Below, piece by piece: positions 12,358 through 24,474 of a stretch of 64,000 bases of DNA. Each line of letters opens with the position of its first letter. The first letter of the stretch is position 1. The stretch covers positions 32,784,972 to 32,848,971 of the forward strand of contig NC_053047.1 in assembly GCF_003473485.1 (NCBI RefSeq), in the 5' to 3' direction. A program made the position numbers and the translations under genes. Source of the DNA: Medicago truncatula (Eukaryota; Streptophyta; Magnoliopsida; Fabales; Fabaceae). The notes beneath the pieces were generated by a model that saw only the letters and a program-made list of their open reading frames with translations, ran no database searches and was not told the DNA's origin.

Positions 12358-13468
12358 CTTATTTTTATTTGGATCTAAGCATTAAAAAAGAAAACAATTT
12401 ATAACTTTCATGAAGTAAATTTTTTTAAAAAAAATTTGAATGTGTTGAATGTATTATTTCTAACATAAATTTTTTACTTTGGATATTTTTACTAACGGTC
12501 TTGTTAACGTTAGCTCTAAGGGCACTCTTTAATGATTCCTAATAAAGAAATTATTCTTTAAAAAAGTCAAAAACTCTAATTTCCAATGTATTGATTTCAT
12601 AAACTTTGACAAAAACTTACTATTTAAAGTTACTAAACAATGTCCTAAGGGCACTTGTTAATATTTCTCTTTAAGGTTCTTGTTAGCATTTTTTGTGAGC
12701 CTTTAAGGTTGAAATATGAATTTCCTTAAAAAAAAAAAAAGTTTGAAATATGAATTGTTGATCAGACGATCTCGAACCTACTGATTGCATGACAACATCA
12801 TTTTTCGACTGCACATAAATTCAATCCAGTATGAATGACACAAGGAATTGAAAAATGCATGTGGTTAAATAAATATACCTTGCAACTTGGAAAATGACAT
12901 ATTTAGAGATAATTTTTTTATAATTAAGGACAGAGAAAGTGTATATGTGCGTGAGTATATTTTCTTTAAATATATATATAACAATTGAGATGTTAACGTA
13001 TATGTATGGTTTAAAATTTTGTCTATATACATTAACTTTTCAACTACTCTATTTGTTTATATTTAATTCGGAATGGAGTGTGTGTATTCTTATTGGAAAG
13101 GTTAAAGATAAACTATGTTCATTGAAATGATTAGTTGGTCTTTAGTGCACTCCATAGTTTCCTTGTATAATCATTTGAAAGGTTAAAGATAAACTAAGGT
13201 TGTATCTCTTGGTGGTGGGTTAGTGAGATAAGAACCGTGGATTGATTCACAAAAAGCCTAACAAAATGAAAATTTTGGTCAACTTTGAATCTTTGACTAA
13301 TATTAGTTTAGTAGACTAAATCCAAATGAGTGTCCCCTTCATCAATCATGATTGAGAAAATTTTTAGTTATTCAACCTCGTGTGGCAGCTCATGGGTTTC
13401 AATCAACCATCAGAGCCGTTTATGAAATTTTAGTGGTTTAGAGCGACCTACAGTTTGGGTCCTAACTA
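12358..13468. other. Intergenic, nothing coding
   Basis: AT-rich. The stretches near 11760-11990 and 13100-13340 resemble each other (gttagtctttagtg..., ggttaaagataaac, cggtcaactttga-like), which suggests an old duplication. No gene seen. Confidence 0.4.
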
Positions 13469-13726
13469 CTCCCTCCGTTCCTTAATAAGTGACACAGTTG
13501 ATTCAATTACGCATACCAATGCGTAATTTTGAGTTTAAATATCTTGAATAATAAATTGGAAAAAATTATGAAAATTTGATATTTTGAAAATACTCATCAA
13601 GACGAATCTAACGACATCTTATATGATATTATTTATCTTTGTATATTAGTAGAAAAATATGGTCAAAGTAAGTTAGGTCAAAATTGCACATTTTCAAACA
13701 GGTCATTTATTGCGGGACGGAGGGAG
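13469..13726. mobile_element. Stowaway-like MITE, 258 bp
   Basis: Terminal inverted repeats ctccctccgttcc / gggacggagggag flanked by TA dinucleotides (13467-13468 and 13727-13728), the target duplication of Tc1/mariner elements. The interior has no ORF. A second copy of identical length in the opposite orientation lies at 40279-40536. Confidence 0.92.
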
Positions 13727-13737
13727 TAATAAATATA

Positions 13738-14084
13738 AGGCTTATTCAATTATTCGGTCCCTTAACTTAATTGGTTGTTTCAATTTGGTCCCCTGACTAT
13801 AATTTGTACCAATTTGGTCCTCTATGTTTTGCTTCGTTACTAGTTTTAGTCATTTCTGTTAGTTTCTCTCAAAAATGTGAATCGAAAGGACTAAAACTAG
13901 GAACGGAGCAAAACATAGGGGACCAAATTGATACAAGTTAACGTTTTTTTTTAGAAAAACTACTAGAAAGGACTAAAACTAGTAACGAAGCAAAACATAG
14001 GGGACCAAATTGATACAAATTATAGTTAGGGGATCAAATTAAGACAATCAATTAATTTAAGGGATCGGGTGATTGAATAAGCCT
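13738..14084. repeat. Fold-back element beside the Stowaway MITE
   Basis: Ends are aggcttattcaattattcgg and gggtgattgaataagcct. The inner arms (aatttggtcccctgactata / tatagttaggggatcaaatt) are also complementary. The segment gcaaaacataggggaccaaa occurs twice in the right half, so the element holds an internal duplication. Non-coding. Confidence 0.8.
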
Positions 14085-15569
14085 AAATATAAACATCATA
14101 CTTGATACAAAAAAACTAACCAATTTTTTTAGGGCCTAATAGACCCCTAAAAAAAATTGAGGCTCAAATTTCGTACTTGTTTTTTGGGGCCTAAGACGGC
14201 CGCCCTCTTCGTCCTACCTCAGATACGGCCCTGTCAACCATATATATGCATCAGGGTAATATCGGACTTGGATTAGGTGCGGTTAGGGCTATATACAATC
14301 TAGTGCAATAAGCAACTAGAAACTTTCTGATTAAAATTGGATGTTTCAGATTTCAATACAATTTTTTATTTTTATTTAATATAAAATTCTGAAGATAAAA
14401 TCTGAACCGTTCAATTTTAATTATACGATCTCAAATTCGTCGACTGTATGACTGTATCATTTTTTGAATGTAAATAAACCTAATCCCGCATGAATGACAT
14501 GAGGAGTTGGGATCACCGCAACATTAAGTATGTGAATGATTATGCAAGCATGAATAAGTACTTGATTGTTGATATTATTATGATTTTAAATTGTGGTTGC
14601 GGTATTGTTTGTTTTGATTGTGGTCATGACAATTGCTGCAATGCACATAGTGGTTGGTGAAATAGTTATAAATTTTCACGAAACAATACATAAAGTGGCA
14701 CCACCATGTCATTACATCATTAACTCACCATAGTAGAGTCTCAGTTTGCTCTAAAAACACTGATTAGAAGGTGATTAAAATACATGAGCATAATGTTCTT
14801 GTTCAAAAAAAATTATTTGCAAATTTCAAGTAACTATGTTACGAGCTAATTAGGCTTATTTTCCTCGAAGACCAAGAACTAATCAAAAAGCTCGAAATTG
14901 ACTGTATAAAGGGAAGATTGGTCAAAGCAATGCTAGCATGGCTCAAAGTATTTCAAAGGTTTAATTATAGTTTTCGTCCTCTTATTTTTACCATTTTATG
15001 AAATTGGCTCTTCTAGTTTAAAATTTGACTGTTTTGATCCATTCATAAAATATTTTGATCTAAAATATGGTAATATGTCATATTTTAAATGAAATTTTCA
15101 ATCGAATTTTCAATCAATTTCATTAACGTTGATTTTTTTCCATATTCAGATATCACCAATTTCATCAGAGTATTCAATGTGATATGTTTTAAAACATATC
15201 ACATCAAGTTTTTTTTTACTTCAAAACTATGATGGAGAGACCAACGTTGTCAAATTTTAAAATAGGGTGACCCATTTTGTAAAATGAAGAAAATTGAATG
15301 ACCAAAACTACAATTAAGCCAATTTTAAATTGTGCAACTTCTAAAAATTGTCTATCTAAGATGGTTTTCAAGCAAGTAGTTGCATATTTCTCAGTGCCAA
15401 AGGTTCAAGTTCAACAAAGAAACTTACAAAAGAAGACTCTTGAGAAATTAGAAAACACATGTCATTCTTATAACATAGGAGTTAGTTTAACAACTTATTT
15501 TGTCAAACATTACAAATTCAATCAAATAACTTATCTCCTATCAGTTATAAACTATCTTATTTTAGGCTA

Positions 15570-15735
15570 GCATGATTGGTACGAAGGTTCACGCGCATCT
15601 TAGTGGTGACTAATCTCGGTTGGGGAACCTGTGGGATACACAATATGGTTCTCCCCTTCACATGAACCAGAAATCGAACTCCTGATCACATACTTAAGAG
15701 ATCCAAGTCTGTTATCACATGAATCAATCCATTGT
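15570..15735 (-). repeat. SINE-like dispersed repeat, degenerate
   Basis: On the minus strand an aggagttcgatttc stretch resembles a pol III B box, with a proline/arginine-tRNA-like context on either side. Weak call: only one promoter box is convincing. Confidence 0.35.
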
Positions 15736-16404
15736 TGATAGCTTATAAGTTATATGTTCGCTATAAACTAATTTATCATTTGGGACCATAGTTAAGAAAA
15801 AAAAATTGCATTAGAAAAAACTATTTGTTACGCTATTATGAGTTTGACAGCATAAGTTTTAAAATATTTTTACTATATTTATTTTCTTTAACTATTGCAT
15901 ATTAAATTTGTTTCACACACTAGAAAATTTGGCTACGAAATTTGGTTCCAAATCCACGAGTATTATGTATGTCACATCAAATATGATAAAATTATTATAA
16001 CAGGGTAGTAGATACTCTAGATCATAAAGAAATCTATATTTTCAGTTTTGTTTCCAGTTGGCATTTAGATTGCTTGTTGAAATGTCAAATTTCTAAAATG
16101 GAATGGAATATGATGAAAGCTTCAAGTTTCAACTAACAACGAACGGCTAAATTAAATACTAAAGCTTTTGCTGTCGTATATGATGATGTAACATTAATCT
16201 TCTAGATAGCTTCAAATTAAATCTAAAATTGTTCTAAATTATGAGAAGGAATGTTATCTAAAAGAAAGTATTCATATTATACACATTATAATAAAAAAAA
16301 GTATGCATTGTTAACAAAAAAAAGAATTCACAAAATGCACAACGAAAATGATTTTTCTTTTTGGTGTTAATGTTCCGACAAAGAAAATGAGTCTTGATAG
16401 TATA

Positions 16405-16465
16405 AAGTTTGATCGAAAGATAAGTAAAGTTTGATCGAAAGATAAGTAATGTTTGATCAAAAAAT
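16405..16465. repeat. 22-bp tandem repeat, about 3 copies
   Basis: Unit agtttgatcgaaagataagt(aa/aat) repeated two full times plus a third diverged copy. Small minisatellite in intergenic DNA. Confidence 0.8.
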
Positions 16466-18117
16466 ATTCTATCTAAAAATTGAAGTTTTTCTAAACAACT
16501 CATCTTTAGAGTAACTTATTGATCGTTTGAACTCAAAAATGATCTAAAGAATATGTATAAACTCACTTGGATAGATTAACCTACTTTGATTGATTTGATG
16601 GTGTTGACTTGAGATCCTGAAATGTGCTTCTTTCGAAGTCTCAGATTTAACTATGTCAGGTATTAATTTTGATGGGTTAATTTTGCTTATTAATTTTTTT
16701 TATAAACCAACATTTTCTCTATAAATAAAATGTATAAACTATATTTCAAAAAAAAATGTATAAACTAGTTTTAACTTTTGATAAAAAAAAAAAAAAAAGT
16801 AAGAAAAATGATATCTTGCATCCTTAAGACCCCGGTTAAAAAACCAACCAAAAGTAGAAATAAAATTTTAGAAATCACTGTATTTTGAAATCACTTCAAT
16901 CCTTAAGAAATTATGTTTCTTGGGTAAATTTTTCAAATCCAATATACATTGTAATTATACTTACAAAATTAAAAATACATTAATCATAAGTATTCATTTA
17001 TAATTCACTAAAAAAATATTCTTTCAAAAAATTTCTCTATTTTATCCTTTAATCTCATCCCTCTAAAACCCTCCCCTCAGTTCCCTTTCAAACTCTGAAA
17101 CAAAGCCTAATAGAATCTAAAAAACTCTACAACTCAACTGTACCTCCTTAACGCAGAAGTTGTAAAGTTTACCAAGTCCTCGAACACGCACACTACTATG
17201 ACTGTGCAGCCATAATCAGCCGCTGCATCCAAATGTCAATCATAATAAAGGCTGCACTGCAGTAGCTGATGCTGTCAAGCCATCTTTATTATGCAGCAAA
17301 TTTTGACAATTTCATTTCATTCGTATACTTGGTAAACCAAGTCTGCAATAGCTGAACATGCATCCACAAAATATTAATACGACTTTGCAACAATGATTAG
17401 ATATACTTTTCACATCTATAAATTTAGATACTGATTTTATGAACATTGTACACAGAACAAAAACATTCAAGTCAAGTATCCTTGTAGATGCTGGAATGAA
17501 ATATTCTGCTAAATTGTCATTAGTTATATATCCCATAATAAGATCAATAAACATTCCATGACAAGCTTACAAATTGGTGACAAAGCAAACACCATACTAT
17601 TGAGGAAACAAATATGATGTTTTTGATATCTAATAAAACCAATGTGACAAAATACATGTGCCCGATTCTCCACTTTATAGCTTTGAAACAACACGGGCAT
17701 GCACAGGAACACACTAAAATAAGTGACAAACAAGATGATAAGTTTTTAAATAAAATCAAGTTAAGCCCGGTAAACATACATTGCAACCATTGATAATGGT
17801 TTCAAACTACACAAAGCCTCTAGGGGCCACTGAGAAGAGCTGAAGGGAGAACACAATTTACACAGTACGTACATTCTTCAAAAACATGGCAAGATAAACA
17901 AAATTGTATCTCATAAGTTATATCTAGATGTATAGTAATGTTCCGATTCTTCATTTTCTTCTTTTACAACCTTCTTCCTACATGTTTCATACATTTAAAA
18001 CTTTCTTCCACATCTTCACTACAATTCAATACTTCCTCTAAATAAGTCAAACATTCTGTACTAAAACTACAAAGACAATGACTTAAAAAAGCAATCTACC
18101 ATCAAGCACATCATCAA
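16466..18117. other. 3' flank of the 18118-22677 gene
   Basis: No coding exon recognised. The part from about 17100 to 18117 is less AT-rich than the rest of the gap and could include the 3' UTR of the minus-strand gene. Open frames at 17312-17786 show no domain or codon pattern of a real protein. Confidence 0.45.
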
Positions 18118-21100
18118 TCATTCATCATCATCTGAGCTAGCATATGCCAGGCCTAGTAATCCCCCGGCAGAGTTATCAACCTTAGGCTTAGTTTCACTTT
18201 CATGCAACTCTGACACTGGGTGTTCCTCTACTTTCTTCAATCCAGACAAAGATCGCTCCTCAACTTTCTGTCCTGACAAACACTGCTTGTTGTCTTTCAA
18301 ATTATCACGATCATGCTGCCGATTAGTAATAGAAGCATCACTAGGAGCTTGCATTGGCTTATTGCCTTCAGACCTTGGTCGCTTAGGTTTAATCTCAACA
18401 ACTTTTTTCAGAAGATCTTGCTGCCTGTATTGCAAAAATATAGATACTATGAATACACTGAAACCAGAAAACATGCATAGGGCTAAGTTGGGGTGGAAGA
18501 AGATCAACCTGATCCCACTCTTTGGCTTTGGTTCCACACGTAATGGTAAAGGTACTGATGCAGGTGAAGAATCTGCTAAACTTGCTGCTCTGTATCTATT
18601 GGTAAAGGAAACCAAATAATACATATATATAACTTCCAGCAAAAACGAGCATTACTGAAAAAAAACTTAAAACAGTATCATTAAATATAGCTTCCATGAA
18701 ATAGGAAATAGGAAAATGATTCATGTGTTAAAAAAGCTTTGGTTTCATGTGGTTTAAAATATGCATTTCAGTAATTCAAGTTCCTATTAAGATTTGTCCA
18801 CGATCAAAAAATCTAATCTCTCTCAATCTCCTGATGAGTAGCAATCTTAACAGAATGCTGATCTCTCTCAGAATTTAAGCCAATAGCTACAAATTCTCCT
18901 TAAATAGTTTGCATGATAAGTTATTGCTACTTATCAGAATTCTCCTTAAAGTGGATTCTATTTGAAGCTAGAATTTGTAGCTTTTGGCTTAAAATTATTG
19001 TTAAATTCTGATTTGTAGCTTTTGTGCTACAAATTCTAGCTTCAAATAGAATCAATTCTACAAGCAAGCAAAATCAATTGTACTTTAAATCATCCAAACA
19101 TGATATAATCAATTCTACAACCTCTAGATCACTTTTGACCTCCAAAATTGAAACCAGTATTTCAATCCCTAATGAAAAGGAAAATAAACGAGGATGGTAA
19201 GAAGATAAATCATAAATTATTGGACCTTCTCAAATAAAAGATTTAACAGGCACTATATGCAAGAAGAAAGAACCCACTTCTAAATATTATCTTTACACTG
19301 TGTACTTGCATAGCTATCTTGGTCTCAAAATAGTAAATTCATAGCACAGTTTCTAAAACCAGACCAAACATACTAGTTTGAATGGATAACTGTAAACCAC
19401 CTCCCCTTACTGGATCAAAAATATATTCAATTCTGGAAATAGTGATTCACCGTTTTCAAGCAGTTTTAAGAAATTTAGATGATTTCACTAAAAATGAAAG
19501 AAATATACTTGCAGCAGCGAACAGACTCCAGGAACAAAAAATCGTGTCTAACTCCAAGATGTATGTGAAAGAAACATGGGACTGTTATCTACAGAAAGGA
19601 AATGAAGATAAAAGGATATCTTAAAAGCAGCAAATGCACGTTTTTCAGTGCGACGCAGGAGGCGTTCTGCATCTTCCTCAGCTTCCATTTGCTCCTTGAG
19701 ATATAGTAGATCATCACTGTCCAAGGCTGCAAACTTAAACTTTAAAAGAGAACAACAAGACTAACATATATAATAAGAGCACCAGATGAAAGCAAGAGGT
19801 GAGGGGGCACAAACAACACAGAAACACACAAAAGCTAGAGAATAAGTATGCTACCGCCTCGCCCATGAAGATAACCTCCACGCTCCCCAGCAACTTCTTG
19901 CATCTGCTTGTATCAACCAGCCGATACAGGAAGCCAAGATCCCTGTCGGGGCACGTTATCAGAAAAATCGTTCGTATTGCAAGAAAAATAATTTGAAAGA
20001 TTAAAAAAACAGACAAACAAAGTATTCTGGTAAACAAACAACTTAATAACACGGATATTCAATAAACACCCATCAATTGAGAACGAATGTCACAAGTACT
20101 CCAATTCAATGAGCTAATTACTTTTGGATATATGCATCCTGAAATATGTAATTGAATTTTCAACATTTATTTGGTTGTAAAAATAGAACTTCCGATGGAT
20201 AATAATCGATGACAAGACAATAGGTATGTCCTACATAAGCGGTTACAATGATCTACTTGGAGAGCTTATCAGAGTAAACTGAACAATACTTATAGACATC
20301 TCATAAACTAACTATCAAAGTTCCACTAAACACAGTTTATGTCGTAAGATAAACCCAAAAAAACAACTTGTTATGGTACAAATAGAAGAAAAATTGCATC
20401 GCCAAAGTAGAGCCAACAAATTGATTAGAGAAAAGGGACATGTGTCAATTGATCCATTCAGAGAATTGCTAACAGAAAATATGCCAATGATTGGAATATA
20501 TAACGGAAGTTTGAGAAGATAGGTGTGTGTGTGGTGGTTGGGGGATTAAGTCAGCTCTAGTTCCTTATTTTCCTGTAAACTTGTTATCAATCCATATTTC
20601 CCTTTCCATAGTATCATTTACCATTTCCATTGAGAAAGTGATACAGTGATTCCTTCATTCCAATTGGTTCCCTTATACTGCATTAATTGGTAGTTCAAAT
20701 CTTTAAGGTCCATAACCGTTACAATGGTACTTTCATCAAGGAACTCCCCAACTCCCAAAACTGAATCATGTAATGCATGTGTACAAGAATTGTCACCTTG
20801 TTGCCAGAGGAGATTGATACTTCCTAGACGTTGAACGACGCTCTTCCTGGTTCGGACAGGTTTCTTCCTGACCCAGCAGTACCTTAAGTCAGGGAGAAGA
20901 ACTTAAAGGAAGAGAAAGCCATAGATGATGCTCGGAGATGCATCTTGGGGCTTAAACTGCAACTGCCATATTCTCTTGTGACCGTGATTATCAGTGTTGT
21001 TGTTTGACAATTTGGATCCAGCTGATATGTTCCTTGCATTCGAACCTGGCGTTAAGTCTATAGACTCAATACCGCTACCACTAATACCAATTAGTTTTTA

Positions 21101-22677
21101 CTGTGGTTTTTTTGGCTTCGAATATTCTTGTGCCACTCATCTTGCTCCCTCTGACAAGTCTGACTTCTTTAGAGATTTCTCGGTTTCAATTTTGGGGCCG
21201 TTGTTTTCTATGAGAGGTTTTGACGGCGCTAACACAATGCTATGATTGGAATATATGTCAATGATTGGAATATATAAAGGAAGTTTGATAAAAGAAGTGG
21301 GTGGATGTGGAATTATGTCAGCTCTAGTACCTTCTCTCTAAGTACCTTCTTGTCATTTGTACTTCTATTCCCTAGTACAGCTTCTAGCAGATTTATCATT
21401 TTCCATGTAATGGGTTATATTAATCCATATTTCCCTTTCCATGGTCTGATTACTATTTACATTGAGAAAGTAATACAGAAATCCCTTCATTCCAATTGGT
21501 TCCCGTTTACTGAATTAATTGTTAGTTCGGATCTTTACAAGTCCACAACACTTTAGAGAATCCCCCGGATACACAATCAAACAAGAAAACCAGCAAGGAT
21601 AAACAAAGCTCCAATTTGCTACATTCTTAACAGGGAGTTCAAAGGAGGTAACTACAAACTACAAAGCTTATTCTAAACCTGCTATCTCATCATCCACACA
21701 ACAATCAAACAACAAAGGAAAATCAAACAATGGTCTCATGATATTACAAAAACTACATTTTTATTTTATTACACAAATTCGCCAAGTGTTGTCCAATAGT
21801 GGCGCTATACGCAGCAGAATTTTAACAAATTGTTGCTGTTTTATGATACAGTATTTAGCACAAAGTCAGCTAGCAGCTATTGCAGCTCTATAGCATGGCA
21901 GAATTTTTCCGCCATCCACAATTGCAAAAATTATATCTCCTCACTCATTACGTGAAAGATTGATCCCTTAGCATATGGTACCAATCTCTGTAGCACAAAC
22001 ACGTGTCAGTGTCCGGCACCGACACTGACACATGTGATTCCTTACAATTGTGCAATTTTTTTTCCATATTTTTGCCGGTGTTGACGTGTCAGTGTCGTGT
22101 CCGGTGTTGACGTGTGTTTTGATGCTTCATATGTACCAAGCTATGAAGCACGGACAGAAACACGGTCACCGGACACGGCATAATTCAGTCTAATCATAGG
22201 TGTCGTGTCAGTATCAACACCAATGCATGTCCGACGCTGGGGCACACCTAATCCGAGGAGTGTCAGTGCTTCATACGTACCAAGTAAGTATATCTTCTAT
22301 CATTCAATTATACATAAAAATGTTCAAAACTGAGCAAACATACAAGAATTAAAACAATATAACTATAAAGATTTCTTCAACTACAGTAACAAATAGGTAC
22401 ATAAAAATAAAAAAAGAAGAGAAGGTGAATCAATGCGCTAACCTTTGCAACCATACGTTGGAAAGTAACGTCCTCATCATCAATCTTATCTTTTCCTTTA
22501 CCCAATTTCTTATCTGTAAAATTAATAAATACCCAGTAACAAATATTCATTAAAAATCAAAACTTTAGACATTAAAGATCGTAAAACATATAAAAAAAAT
22601 AATGAAAATTGAGGAGAATTATATATACCTTTGGGGTCGGTGAGATTGGTGTATTCACGAACTTCTCTTCCTGCCAT
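18118..22677 (-). CDS. Conserved plant protein of unknown function with a U12 AT-AC intron
   Basis: Six exons: 22677-22629, 22513-22443, 19903-19855, 19726-19620, 18591-18509 and 18424-18118, giving 221 aa in one frame. The protein starts MAGREVREYTNLTDPK, is rich in charged residues, contains GERGGYLHGRG and a helical acidic/basic stretch LKEQMEAEEDAERLLRRTEK, then a proline-rich PLPLRVEPKPKSG segment, a KPKRPR basic patch (possible nuclear signal) and the tail GGLLGLAYASSDDDE. I recognise it as a conserved plant family without an assigned function; a nuclear or RNA-processing role is only a guess. Four introns are GT-AG. The fourth (19619-18592) begins ATATCCTTTT and ends AC, the U12 AT-AC class. 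The 2.5-kb second intron carries a large duplication and dispersed repeats. A (GA)n tract in the 5' leader region reads as a pyrimidine patch on the coding strand. Confidence 0.85.
18592..19619 (-). other. U12-type AT-AC intron (1028 nt)
   Basis: On the minus strand, exon 4 ends ...TTTAAG and the intron starts ATATCCTTTT, a perfect match to the U12 5' splice consensus. It ends ...AATAGATAC before the exon codon AGA. A branch-point-like TTCCTTTAC (consensus TTCCTTRAC) has its branch A at 18603, 11 nt from the 3' end, inside the usual U12 spacing. No GT-AG pairing at this position keeps the frame (FK|RAASLAD). Confidence 0.85.
18954..19053. repeat. 28-bp perfect inverted repeat inside the AT-AC intron
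   Basis: Arm 18954-18981 (gattctatttgaagctagaa...) is the exact reverse complement of 19026-19053, with a 44-nt loop that again contains aaattctgatttgtagc-type sequence. Probably a MITE core. Confidence 0.9.
20488..21552. repeat. Direct duplication flanking a 0.5-kb unrelated segment
   Basis: Two related blocks, about 20488-20726 and 21257-21552, share runs such as aatgattggaatatata, tcagctctagt, caatccatatttccctttcc, and tcattccaattggttccc. Between them lies a higher-GC segment (about 20740-21245) with no recognised protein. All of this is within intron 2 of the 18118-22677 gene. It could be a small LTR-type element or a captured fragment between duplicated ends. Confidence 0.7.
21985..22290. 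repeat. Dispersed 'gaagcacggacac' repeat, two adjacent copies
   Basis: Runs of gtgtcagtgtc, cggacacggc, and tgcttcata(c/t)gtacca occur in two head-to-tail or inverted copies separated near 22130. Members of the same family occur at 24650-24700, 36306-36480, 36785-36880, 46853-47040, 47688-47825, 48296-48445 and 48555-48740. Confidence 0.75.
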
Positions 22678-24474
22678 AATCAACTATGATTTCTGCAGAA
22701 TTTTGTGTTTGTCTTTGGAGAGAGAGAGAGAATGGATTATTCGATTTGTGAGGAGATGATTCTTTATTCTCTACGAGAGACACTGAAAGGGGGAAAACGA
22801 GAAGAGGCTTCTAGAACACATATATTTATTCATTTTCTCACTCTAAAATTATTCATTTTTAGGTCTTTTAATTATTTATTTATAGATATTTTATATTGTT
22901 ATATTTTTTTTGAAAAATATTTTATATTGTGATATATTTACTAAAAATATCAATCAATATCCCTAAAAAAATCAATAAATATGTTACGAATTAAATTCAT
23001 CTTAAAAATGTATTAATTTTTTTTTCACAAGTTAAAAATGTATTAATTAAATATTTGAATTTACATTAGACCCCAATTATAAAAAAAAAAAAAAAAGAGT
23101 TAATTGTACCAAAAACAACATTAGAGAATGGTACAAAACATTTGAATATTCATGTTTTATTTCATTAATTATTTTGAAGTTAAATGAATTTTAATTTTCT
23201 GTATAAAAAAATGGATTTCAATCATGTAATTTGAAGATTATTTAGTTTTAGACTTTCATAGAATCGATTCCTGAAATTTGAGGGAATTTTGGTTCCCCAC
23301 CATATCATCTATTTTGCAAAGTCAGAATTTATGAAGGTACAAAACAAAAGAATTTTCAAACTACAAGGTTAAAATCCAAAGTTTTTTTTGTATAGAGTAA
23401 ACAAAAATTTATCCAAATGATATAAGGTAAAACACTATTTAACCTATTATTCTATTCGGTTCGATTTGGTTATTGGTTGACACCGGAATAATCATCCGTT
23501 TTTGGTTGAGCTTGTAAGCTACCTTTTTTAACCAAAATCATAATTAGTTTATGGTTCAATCTACATGTGAGTTTAATGTTTTCAACAAAATTAAAAACAA
23601 GAACTTGACCCAAGTTTTTAACCTTCAAAATTTAGTCTAATACATGTTTGTGGTAAATTATGGTCGGATGTACTATTTTGGTGCCTAACTAGCGTTGGTA
23701 AACAACATCTATTGTTATGTGCTACAATTTATAGGTTGATATCGCATAAAAAGCAGGTAAAAGAATGTTTTTATTCGATTTGGTTAGATTGCGTGATCAA
23801 TTTGAAAACATCATAATTGTTTTTTTCGGTAATCAAGATCGTCTATCAAGTTCACCTTTTGAAATAGTTAAAATATTGATATTATTATTAGTGGAGCATT
23901 CAACCACTTAGATGTTTAGGAATGATTGTATTTTGTTAGTTCATTATCAATTTTATTTTTGGTTTGGTGGCCCAACGATTTTGATGCCTTTTGTAACCTT
24001 TTACTTTTATATCTTTTCAATCTTAACACTTCTTGTGTCGTGATTGAATTTTTTTTTTAATATATCATATATTTTGGCTTTTAAAAAAAAAAAACAAAAT
24101 TATAGGTTTGTGTCATGTCGATGAATCTAATATAAAAGGAGAGAAAAGAGAGACAGTCCTGCAAAAACAAATTGTTTTTACACAAATAATAAACATTGGA
24201 TTATCGTGGAAAAAATGAATGAAAAAAATAAACACTTTAAGACTTAGCTGGTGTATATTATACTATACTATACATTATACAATACAAGTATAAAACCCTT
24301 ACATGAGTAAATGAACATGTAATTATATGTATACATGAAAACATAATATAAACTCTGAAACACATACATAATTGTTGTGGACAACAACTGAGAGAGTATC
24401 TCAGCAAAAACATGTAGTCAGAGAAAACAACAGTGACTAAAAAAATAGTTGAGATGAACATGGTGACATATGTT
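22678..24474. other. Intergenic between divergent gene start and P450 3' end
   Basis: Contains a (GA)6 tract at about 22719-22732 near the transcription start of the 18118-22677 gene, then AT-rich sequence without genes or clear elements. Confidence 0.5.

Noticed and set aside
17312..17786. Overlapping Cys/Leu-rich frames downstream of the 18118-22677 gene
   Set aside because: Three overlapping frames of low quality, no motif and no splice partners; likely 3' UTR or spacer.
18118..18642. Single-exon protein starting MLEVIYMYYLVSFTNRY
   Set aside because: It reads through intron sequence on both sides of 18591-18509; the conserved protein requires splicing at these borders.
19735..20052. Hydrophobic open frame on the minus strand (membrane protein?)
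   Set aside because: It runs through exon 19903-19855 in a different frame from the conserved protein; a shadow frame.
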